Source of the DNA: Cohaesibacter sp.
GTDB taxonomy: Bacteria > Pseudomonadota > Alphaproteobacteria > Rhizobiales > Cohaesibacteraceae
DNA: 64,000 nt
Assembly: GCA_025800145.1 (NCBI GenBank)
Contig: JAOXSH010000130.1
Location: 21,807-85,806, forward strand
Reading direction: 5' to 3'
Shown here piece by piece: positions 26,654 to 35,180 of the stretch. How positions within the stretch are numbered: the stretch's first letter is position 1; the number at the start of each line of letters is the position of its first letter. The notes below the pieces were generated by a model that was not told the DNA's origin, did not search any database, and saw only the letters and a list, made by a program, of their open reading frames with translations. The position numbers and the translations under genes are program-made.

Positions 26654-27346
26654 TCACATCATCCGGTTGGCGATGGCAACGGCCTGTGTCCGGCGATAAC
26701 AATTGAGCTTTTTCAGGATCAGGGAGATATGGTGCTTGACGGTTGCTTCGGTCAAACTCAACTCATAGGCAATTTGTTTGTTGAGCAAACCATCGCGCAA
26801 ATATTTCAAAATTGTCATTTGCTTTGGCGTGAGATTGGCAAGCTTTGAATACAGATTAGAGCGCTCGCTGATTTCTTCTGCCGCCAAAACCGGAGCTTCA
26901 TCTGACAAACCAGCTTGAATGCGCTTTGCAGCTGAGCGCAATTCTGTAACCGGGGCCGTTTTGCTGATTACCCAATCAACCCCATGTCCCAAGGCAAAAT
27001 GGGCCAATCCTTTATCATTCTCGTCACAAATCAGAACCAAACGTGCATGTTTGTAGGCCTTGCGGACATCTGCAATGGCTGCGGCACCCCGACTTGCGGT
27101 TGCTGCCAAATTCAATACCAACAATGTATCCTCACGGTCCGGTGCAGCGCTGAGCAACTGCTCCAGTCCGGCGCATTCCAGCACTGGCGTATATTCTCTT
27201 TTGATGCCAAGCATATTGAGCAGGCATTCACTGAATATCGGATGCGTTTCAGCCATAACCAGAGTTCGATATGTTACCGTTCCCTGTTCGGCCTGATGTG
27301 TCAAACCACGACGCACTTCACCACCAATATTTTCAAGCACCAGCAT
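26654..27346 (-). CDS. LuxR-family response regulator with degenerate receiver domain
   Basis: C-terminal LTPKQMTILKYLRDGLLNKQIAYELSLTEATVKHHISLILKKL HTH; receiver-like N-terminus. Confidence 0.82.
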   Translation of the reverse strand: MLVLENIGGEVRRGLTHQAEQGTVTYRTLVMAETHPIFSECLLNMLGIKREYTPVLECAGLEQLLSAAPDREDTLLVLNLAATASRGAAAIADVRKAYKHARLVLICDENDKGLAHFALGHGVDWVISKTAPVTELRSAAKRIQAGLSDEAPVLAAEEISERSNLYSKLANLTPKQMTILKYLRDGLLNKQIAYELSLTEATVKHHISLILKKLNCYRRTQAVAIANRMM

Positions 27347-27613
27347 TTTTCTTCCCCTAAATGTCAGGACCCTGCCTTTAAACCAGGTCTCTCTATGGCT
27401 TATCTTGACTTGCCCTGTGATGCCGCGGCGGATTGATAGTGAGACTTCATCTCCACAATCCATGCGTCTTTTGGAGGAGCCAATTGCCAGTTTTTCAACT
27501 GCGCGGCTAACCTTAGCCTTTTCTCCACCCTGCCTAGTCCAAAGGGCAATTCATGGCCCTGTTTTCTGTTACATACACAAAAAAGTCAATAAACCTCTTG
27601 ATTTTATTGAGTT

Positions 27614-27668
27614 AATTTGCAAATATTTTTGCAAATTTTATTTTGCAAAATGCAAATTTTGCAAATAT
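27614..27668. promoter_or_regulatory. Cluster of four TTTGCAAA palindromes (candidate ScfR/RamB-type operators)
   Basis: TTTGCAAA at 27616, 27628, 27642 and 27658, immediately upstream of the regulator gene. Confidence 0.75.
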
Positions 27669-27680
27669 TGGAGAGCCGAA

Positions 27681-29105
27681 ATGGCAGAGAAACTCTTTGT
27701 TGGCCCAAAGATCAGGTCTTTGCGCGAAAGCCATGGCTTGACACAATCCAATTTTGCGGAACGACTTGGAATTTCAACATCTTATCTAAACCAAATCGAG
27801 AATAATCAGCGCCCTCTTACGGCACCGGTTCTGCTCGCTTTAAACCATCATTATGACATGTCCTTACGCGATCTGGCCTCAGCTGACACCAGTCGCGTTC
27901 TGGCAGATTTGAAAGAAGCGCTGGCTGATCCTTTGTTTCGTGAAACCAATCCCGGTTTGCAGGAATTGAAAATGGCCGCGTCAAGCTCTCCATGGTTGAC
28001 GCAGGCTTTTCTGGCTTTGCATCAGGCCCATCGACGCGCCAATGACCGCTTGATGATGTTGGATGACGCCTTGAGCGCCCATTCAGCAGAGGGCGAGGAG
28101 CGCTCTATTTTACCTTATGAAGAAGTGCGCGATTATTTTCATTATCATAACAATTATATTGATGAGCTGGACCGGGCAGCAGAAGACCTTGCCAAACGTC
28201 ATAATATGCTGGAGGGCAATCGCATCAGCCGCTTTCAGGATTATCTGGAAGAGCGGCATCATGTGCGAGTGCGCTATATGGAACGGCCAGCCCATGACCA
28301 AACCATGCGGCATTTTGATCAGGAGACACGCATTCTTTCCATCAATGCCGCGCAAGAATCTGCTTCCATCGCCTTTTTGCTAGCCCATCAGATTGCCATT
28401 CTGGATTATTCCGACTTGATCAATGCCCGCCTTGAGCGCTCTGGCTTGCGCTCTGAAGCCGCTCTTTCCATTGCGCGCATTGGTCTGGCCAATTATTTTG
28501 CCGGGGCGCTTTGTTTGCCCTACAAGCATTTTCTGGATGTTGCGCAAGACACCCGTCATGACATTGATCGCTTGCGCCATCATTTCAGCGCGTCTCCAGA
28601 GCAAGTGGGTCATCGTCTTTCTTCTTTGCAACGCCCCGGCTCGCTTGGCATTCCCTTTTATTTTGTGCGCGTCGATCGGGCCGGCAATGTCACCAAACGC
28701 CATTCCGCAACCCGCTTTCAATTTGCCCGCTTTGGTGGTGCTTGTGCGCTGTGGAATGTTCATGAGGCTTTTGAGGCGCCGGGACAGCATTTGGTGCAGA
28801 TTGCCGAAATGCCGGATGGCATTCGCTATCTTTGCGTTGCAACCAGCGTCACAAAATTTGGTGCAGGCTATCGCGCGCCTGTGCGGCGCTATGCGATTGG
28901 CATTGGCTGCGAACTTTCCTTTGCCGATCAGATTATTTATGCCGATGGTCTGGACTTGAAATCGGACGCGGGCGTTGTTGGTATCGGTGTCTCCTGCCGC
29001 ATTTGTGAGCGAAAGAAATGCCACCAGCGTGCCGTGCCGCCAATTGATCGAAAATTGATTGTTGATCCCAACAAGCGCCAATTTGTGCCTTTCGATCTGG
29101 GTTAG
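27681..29105 (+). CDS. XRE-family, ScfR/RamB-like (short-chain fatty acid) transcriptional regulator
   Basis: N-terminal HTH LRESHGLTQSNFAERLGISTSYLNQIENNQRPLT, IrrE-like middle, C-terminal Cys cluster GVSCRICERKKCHQRAVPP. Confidence 0.88.
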   Translation: MAEKLFVGPKIRSLRESHGLTQSNFAERLGISTSYLNQIENNQRPLTAPVLLALNHHYDMSLRDLASADTSRVLADLKEALADPLFRETNPGLQELKMAASSSPWLTQAFLALHQAHRRANDRLMMLDDALSAHSAEGEERSILPYEEVRDYFHYHNNYIDELDRAAEDLAKRHNMLEGNRISRFQDYLEERHHVRVRYMERPAHDQTMRHFDQETRILSINAAQESASIAFLLAHQIAILDYSDLINARLERSGLRSEAALSIARIGLANYFAGALCLPYKHFLDVAQDTRHDIDRLRHHFSASPEQVGHRLSSLQRPGSLGIPFYFVRVDRAGNVTKRHSATRFQFARFGGACALWNVHEAFEAPGQHLVQIAEMPDGIRYLCVATSVTKFGAGYRAPVRRYAIGIGCELSFADQIIYADGLDLKSDAGVVGIGVSCRICERKKCHQRAVPPIDRKLIVDPNKRQFVPFDLG

Positions 29106-29259
29106 GACGTAAACTCATAAATTTGGTGTATTTGGCGCTTAAATGGCCAGCTATCGCACGAAAAGTTTGATGGATGGGCTGGCTGCCCATTCAAACACTC
29201 TTCTTTGCACCTCGCCGCCGACCAACCCAAAGTGATGACAAAGAGAGAGCGCGGCCATT
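29104..29259. repeat. Family C element truncated by a family A element
   Basis: aggacgtaaactcataaatttggtgtatttggcgcttaaatgg...gcggccattt then ataccaacggcatg. Confidence 0.82.
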
Positions 29260-29298
29260 TATACCAACGGCATGAAAGATTAACCCATAGGATGCTTT
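29259..29298. repeat. Family A repeat copy
   Basis: ttataccaacggcatgaaagattaacccataggatgcttt. Confidence 0.8.
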
Positions 29299-29532
29299 CT
29301 TCAGAGACTGAATTCAAGGCGAGGAAATATCTTTTCTTGCCAATTTTTTATGAGAAATCTTTAAAAGATTGAGTCTGGTAAAATCTACACGCACAGAATT
29401 CTGGACTCCAGAATGACATGGATATCTGCCCCCCATTTTGCGCACTTGCCAGACCGGGTAAGAGATCGATAAATTGGCAGGCCTGATCGTTCAGATCACC
29501 CAAAGACAGCAAATCAAAGCAGACAGAAAAGA

Positions 29533-32214
29533 ATGATAATGCAGACCGATTATTCCGTAATCAAACTGGAAGATTACCGTCCAACCGCCTATGCCATTCC
29601 GCACCTGTCGCTGACTTTTGAGCTGAATCCAAAGCACACACTCGTTCGCAACGAGATGCGTATTGAGCCACGCGCGTATCCCAATGGCACAGCCAATACT
29701 GAGCCTCTTATCCTCAATGGAGAGAGGCTTCTCTTGCGCGATGTTGCTCTGGATGGGGGTATCCTGGAGGCTTCTGACTATCAGCTTGATGATAAGCATC
29801 TTACGATCCTACAGCCCCCGCAAAAGCCCTTCACATTGAGCGTGACAACCGAGATTGACCCAACCGCCAACACACAGCTTGAAGGTCTGTATCGCACAAA
29901 TAACACCTATTGCACCCAATGCGAAGCGGAAGGCTTTCGCCGCATCACCTATTTTTATGATCGACCGGATTGCCTGTCTGTTTATGATGTTAGGATTGAA
30001 GCTCCCAAAGCAGACAATCCCTATTTGCTCTCCAATGGCAATCTGATCGCTGAAGGCGTGCTTCCTGATGAGGGCGAGCGCAGTGGCTGGCATTTTGCCC
30101 ATTGGCATGACCCACATCCCAAACCCTCTTATCTGTTTGCTTGCGTTGCTGGCAATCTGGCACGGGTGAGTGATCACTTTATCACAGCATCGGGCCGTGA
30201 TGTTGCGCTGCATATTTATGTTGAGCATGGCAAAGAAGATCGCGTTGGTTATGCCATGAATGCTTTAAAGCGTTCCATGCGCTGGGATGAGCAGGAATAT
30301 GGCCGGGAATATGATCTGGATCTGTTTCAGATTGTTGCCGTCTCTGACTTCAATATGGGAGCGATGGAGAATAAGGGGCTGAATATATTCAATGATAAAT
30401 ATGTTCTGGCCAAACCAGACACCGCGACAGACACCGATTATGCGCTGATTGAAGCCATTATTGCGCATGAATATTTCCATAACTGGACCGGCAATCGCAT
30501 CACCTGCCGTGACTGGTTTCAACTTTGCCTGAAGGAAGGCCTGACCGTTTTTCGTGATCAGGAATTTTCCTCAGACATGCGCTCACGCTCTGTCAAGCGC
30601 ATTGAAGATACGCGCATGTTGCGCTCACGCCAATTTCCCGAAGATGGCGGCCCATTGGCACATCCGGTTCGGCCGACCAGCTATTCCGAGATCAATAATT
30701 TCTATACAGCGACCGTCTATGAAAAAGGCGCAGAGCTATGCCGCATGATCAAAACCATTCTCGGCCCCGAGGCTTTTGCCAAGGGGTTGGCGCTCTATTT
30801 TGATCGTCATGATGGACAAGCGGCAACCATTGAAGATTTTCTCAAAGCTTTTGAAGATGCCTCAAACCGTTCTCTTGCGCAATTTGCGCTTTGGTATCGT
30901 CAGGCAGGCACGCCCGATGTGGTTGTCACCTCCAGCTATCACGAGGGACGGCAGGAGCTTTGCCTCTGCGTTGAGCAATCTTGCGCGGCTACGCCCGGTC
31001 AACCAACAAAGCAGGCGCTGCATATTCCTGTGCGCTTTGGCCTTGTCGGAAAAAATGGCAAAGATGTCAGTTTCACCGGCGCGCGTGGTGGTGATGTAAG
31101 CATTGAGGGCAAAGAAGGCATTTTGCATATTTGCGAGCGAAAGCAGACTTTCATTCTGGAAGGGGTTGAAACAGCCTCCCTGCCCTCATTGCTGCGCGGC
31201 TTCTCCGCCCCTGTGCGCCTGCGCTCCAATTTGACCGATGCCAATATCCTGCATTTGATGCATCATGACAGCGACAGTTTCAATCGTTGGGAAGCCTCGC
31301 AATATTTGCTTATGCAGGCCTTGATCCGTAAAAGCTGCCAAAATGCGCCACATGCGCTTGATAGGCGTGATCTGGATCTTATCAACGCTCTCGGCACTCT
31401 TATATTGAACCCGGAGCTGGATCATGCTTTTCGGGCAGAACTTCTTGCGCTTCCCGGTGAAACGGACATTGCCAGAGAAATTGGCCGCAATGTTGACCCT
31501 GATGCTATTCATCAAGGCAGAAAGACCTTTCGCAAAGGTTTGGCACAGCAGCTTCAAACGCCTTTCACCGAATTGTATCACAGTCTGAAGCAAGATGGTG
31601 CTTACAGCCCTGATGCCAACAGCGCCGGGATGCGGGCCTTACGCAATCGCATTCTTGATCTCTTAGTCATGTTAGCAGAAGAGCATAGCGCCCCCCTTGC
31701 CGAGCAGCAATTCCAAACGGCCAGCAACATGACCGATCAATTTGCCGCCCTGTCCAGCCTGACACACCATAATATGTCGAGCGCTCCTATCTTGCTTGAA
31801 CAATTTTACGAGCAGTTCAAGGATGATGCTCTGGTGATAGACAAGTGGTTTTCGCTGCAAGCCACCTCCCCCGATGCAGGCTGTCTTGCGATTGTACAAA
31901 GCTTGCTGGATCATTCTGCCTTTAGCCTTGGCAACCCCAATCGCGTCAGCGCCCTGGTCGGAGCTTTTGCGATGAATAATGCCAGCCAGTTTAACCGCGC
32001 AGACGGAAAAGGATATGCCTTTGTCGCCGATATCATTCTCGCGCTCGATGACAAAAACCCTCAGACTGCGGCCCGCCTTTTGAATAATTTTCGCTCTTGG
32101 CGGGTTCTGGAAGAGGGCCGCAAAGACAAGGCAAAGGCGGAATTGGAGAGAATCGCGGCAAAAAAATCGCTCTCAAAAGATGTCGCAGATATTGTGAATC
32201 GATGCTTGCATTAA
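29533..32214 (+). CDS. pepN: Aminopeptidase N
   Basis: GAMENKGLNIF and HEYFHNWTGNR zinc-binding motif. Confidence 0.96.
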   Translation: MIMQTDYSVIKLEDYRPTAYAIPHLSLTFELNPKHTLVRNEMRIEPRAYPNGTANTEPLILNGERLLLRDVALDGGILEASDYQLDDKHLTILQPPQKPFTLSVTTEIDPTANTQLEGLYRTNNTYCTQCEAEGFRRITYFYDRPDCLSVYDVRIEAPKADNPYLLSNGNLIAEGVLPDEGERSGWHFAHWHDPHPKPSYLFACVAGNLARVSDHFITASGRDVALHIYVEHGKEDRVGYAMNALKRSMRWDEQEYGREYDLDLFQIVAVSDFNMGAMENKGLNIFNDKYVLAKPDTATDTDYALIEAIIAHEYFHNWTGNRITCRDWFQLCLKEGLTVFRDQEFSSDMRSRSVKRIEDTRMLRSRQFPEDGGPLAHPVRPTSYSEINNFYTATVYEKGAELCRMIKTILGPEAFAKGLALYFDRHDGQAATIEDFLKAFEDASNRSLAQFALWYRQAGTPDVVVTSSYHEGRQELCLCVEQSCAATPGQPTKQALHIPVRFGLVGKNGKDVSFTGARGGDVSIEGKEGILHICERKQTFILEGVETASLPSLLRGFSAPVRLRSNLTDANILHLMHHDSDSFNRWEASQYLLMQALIRKSCQNAPHALDRRDLDLINALGTLILNPELDHAFRAELLALPGETDIAREIGRNVDPDAIHQGRKTFRKGLAQQLQTPFTELYHSLKQDGAYSPDANSAGMRALRNRILDLLVMLAEEHSAPLAEQQFQTASNMTDQFAALSSLTHHNMSSAPILLEQFYEQFKDDALVIDKWFSLQATSPDAGCLAIVQSLLDHSAFSLGNPNRVSALVGAFAMNNASQFNRADGKGYAFVADIILALDDKNPQTAARLLNNFRSWRVLEEGRKDKAKAELERIAAKKSLSKDVADIVNRCLH

Positions 32215-32322
32215 GAAAATGGGACTGATTCTTCAACAGAATCAGGAAAGCGGACTTTCCTTTTACTTTTCTTAACCTTTCATTAACCAAAAAATTGCTT
32301 CCAGACTCTAGACAAAAGATCC

Positions 32323-35073
32323 TTGGTGGATTCAAATGGAATCGATTCGGAGATGCGGCACATCTCTTGCGAACAACTCATGATTGAACCAGGAGGCCAG
32401 GGTATGACGCAGGCTGATTTTGCCAGCGCACCCAATAAGGGACGAGTCCGTTTTTTCGGAACCACAAGCCCAGATGACGGGGCGCATGGTCAGGTTCGTC
32501 TTCTTGCCCGACCAAGCTATTTCCAGTTTGTCAAACAAGAGCCTTTGCTTCGTCAGATCATACCGATTGTGATTTTGATTTTTTTTGGCCTCGTTTCTCT
32601 GTGGCGCACGTCAGAATTGCTTGATCACAGAGAACAGCTGGATCTGAATGCAAAGAAAGATATTCAGCTTCTTGCCACTCTTTTGACGGAACGCATCGCC
32701 AATCAGCACGATCTTTATGATGCCAAGCAAAAAGTCCAAATTGCTCAAACCAAGAGCGAGCAGACTGAAAAAACCTCCTCCTCCAGCAATCCATCTGATG
32801 ATGCCAATGAGTTAGCTGCAACCATTGCCGCCAGTGCAATGGATCTAAACGCGCCCTCCAAAGCCTTGTTCCAGGAATGGCTATTCTCTGCTTTTCCCAC
32901 CATGGATCTGGCCAAGAATTTTCAAATTTTTTTGACAGATGAGAATGGGATGATTGTTGCAAGCATTCCTCGCAATGATACGGATATGCGCAAGACCCTG
33001 ATTGATCTGTTGGGTCGTTCTCAAGCCTTGTCAACCTTTGGGGCCAGTGCTGGCGTTCTGGAAATCACTCTCCCTAACAAAAAGACCGCGTTGGGGGCTG
33101 TACATCATCTTGGCGGAGGGCGTGGCTCTATCACAGTGCTGCGCAACACTGACCAGCTTTTTGCCGGCTGGCGCCAGACCGTTGCCTATAATGTCATTGT
33201 TTTCGTTGTCATGAGTGGTATTATTCTGCTCATTGTCTATGCCTTTTTTAGCCAAGGTGCCCGTGCGCGGGAAGCGGCAAACATTCACAGCTCCACCAGC
33301 GAGCGCATGGATGCAGCGCTCAAGCGCTCACGGTCAGGTCTTTGGGATTGGGATTTGGCCCGAGGTCATCTTTACTGGTCGCAAAGCATGTATGATTTGC
33401 TTGGAATGCCGGGCCGGACTGATCTAATTGGCTTTGCTTCTGTTAAGGAGCGTATTCATCCTGATGATGGTGATTTGCAAGCCCATATTGAAGACTTGCT
33501 TGCAGCCCAGGAAACCATGCTGGACCGCAAATTCCGTATGCGCCATGAAGATGGCCATTGGGTATGGATTCGTATTCGTGCGCAATTGACAGCACATCAG
33601 GATTTACTGCCCTCTTCTGACATTCAAGCTGCCAATGCTGGTACGCATCGCCTGCATCTGATCGGCATTGCCATGGATATCAGTCAGCAAATTGCCAGCG
33701 AAGAAACCGGGCGCATGGCAGATCGGCGTTTGCGTGATGCCGTTGATGCGATTTCAGAGGCCTTTGTCCTTTGGGACCGTCAAAGCAAGCTGGTTCTTTG
33801 CAACCAGCGCTATCGCGATTTGTATAATTTGCCTTGTGATCGCGATATTACCGGCTTGAGCTATCAGCAAGTAATGGAATGTGGTGAACCACAAGTGGTG
33901 TATCTTGAAGAAGAAGATGCGCCTTGCCATGATACCTGTCTGATGAGTGATGGACAATCCAGCAAGCCCAATGAGGCCCGTCTTTACAAAGCCCAACTTG
34001 TCGATGGCCGTTGGCTACAAATCAGTGAAAGACGGACGTCAGATGGTGGATTTGTTTCTGTTGGCACCGATATCACTGCCCTGAAAAATCAGGAAACGCA
34101 TTTGCTGAAATCCGAACAGCAATTGATGGATAGCGTCTCTGAATTGCGCGCCTCTCGACAGGAGCTGGAATTGCAAGCTCAGCAACTGGTGGTGATGACA
34201 GAGCAATATGCGCATGAAAAAGACAATGCTGAGGCAGCAAACCGGATCAAAAGCCAGTTTTTGGCCAACATCTCTCATGAACTTCGCACTCCGTTGAATG
34301 CGATTATCGGTTTCTCCGAAGTCATGAAGCAAGAGATTTTCGGGGCTCTTGGAACAGAGAAATATCGCGATTACACGCATGATATTCATACAAGCGGCAC
34401 CTATCTTCTGGGCTTGATCGATGACATTCTCAACATGTCCCGCCTTGATGATGGTGAAGTGGAGCAGGATGCAAAAGTCATTGATCTGGCAGATGTGACA
34501 CGCAAGACTTGCAGCGGCTCTATTCAGGATCTTGCCGCCTCGCGCAATCTGACGCTGACTGACAAATTGCCCGATGATCTGGAGGCCTTTGCAGATGCTG
34601 ATCTGGTGGGACAGGTTCTTGTCAATCTGCTTGATAATGCGGTTAAATTTACGCCAACTGGTGGCGAGATTTCCCTCTATGGCTTTGAGGAAGCAGGCTA
34701 TAGCGCCATTACTATTGCCGATACCGGCATTGGTATCCCACAGGATGCGATTGATCGCCTTGGCCATCCGTTTGAACAGGTGCAAAACCAGTTCACCAAA
34801 AATCACAAAGGCTCAGGCCTTGGTCTTAGCATTGCCCGGTCCATCATCGCCTTGAGCGGTGGCACCATGAAAATCCGCTCTCGCATTGGTCAGGGAACAC
34901 GAATTACCATTCGTTTGCCCAAATCGGGCGGAAAAAATGCCTTACAAGCGCTAAAAGATGATACAAATGCGATTAAGGCGCCTGACTTTGCATCGGATAG
35001 CCCCAATCTCGATGTTCCGATGTTTGACGTTTCTCCCGAGGAGGCCGCTCACGCGGTAACCAGTGCCAACTGA
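32323..35073 (+). CDS. PAS-domain sensor histidine kinase
   Basis: PAS domains, H-box FLANISHELRTPLNAIIGFSEVM, N-box, GSGLGLSIARSI; start codon uncertain (32323 or 32404). Confidence 0.92.
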   Translation: MVDSNGIDSEMRHISCEQLMIEPGGQGMTQADFASAPNKGRVRFFGTTSPDDGAHGQVRLLARPSYFQFVKQEPLLRQIIPIVILIFFGLVSLWRTSELLDHREQLDLNAKKDIQLLATLLTERIANQHDLYDAKQKVQIAQTKSEQTEKTSSSSNPSDDANELAATIAASAMDLNAPSKALFQEWLFSAFPTMDLAKNFQIFLTDENGMIVASIPRNDTDMRKTLIDLLGRSQALSTFGASAGVLEITLPNKKTALGAVHHLGGGRGSITVLRNTDQLFAGWRQTVAYNVIVFVVMSGIILLIVYAFFSQGARAREAANIHSSTSERMDAALKRSRSGLWDWDLARGHLYWSQSMYDLLGMPGRTDLIGFASVKERIHPDDGDLQAHIEDLLAAQETMLDRKFRMRHEDGHWVWIRIRAQLTAHQDLLPSSDIQAANAGTHRLHLIGIAMDISQQIASEETGRMADRRLRDAVDAISEAFVLWDRQSKLVLCNQRYRDLYNLPCDRDITGLSYQQVMECGEPQVVYLEEEDAPCHDTCLMSDGQSSKPNEARLYKAQLVDGRWLQISERRTSDGGFVSVGTDITALKNQETHLLKSEQQLMDSVSELRASRQELELQAQQLVVMTEQYAHEKDNAEAANRIKSQFLANISHELRTPLNAIIGFSEVMKQEIFGALGTEKYRDYTHDIHTSGTYLLGLIDDILNMSRLDDGEVEQDAKVIDLADVTRKTCSGSIQDLAASRNLTLTDKLPDDLEAFADADLVGQVLVNLLDNAVKFTPTGGEISLYGFEEAGYSAITIADTGIGIPQDAIDRLGHPFEQVQNQFTKNHKGSGLGLSIARSIIALSGGTMKIRSRIGQGTRITIRLPKSGGKNALQALKDDTNAIKAPDFASDSPNLDVPMFDVSPEEAAHAVTSAN

Positions 35074-35104
35074 GCATAGCAGCCGCCTCCTAATGACTGG
35101 CACC

Positions 35105-35143
35105 TTGCCCCGGAAGAGTGAGCAGTATCCGGGGCAATTTTTT
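35105..35143 (+). terminator. Rho-independent terminator after the PAS kinase
   Basis: TTGCCCCGGA/TCCGGGGCAA followed by T6. Confidence 0.85.
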
Positions 35144-35180
35144 GAGCAGTTGAAACTGTAACACCAACGGCATAAAGCAA

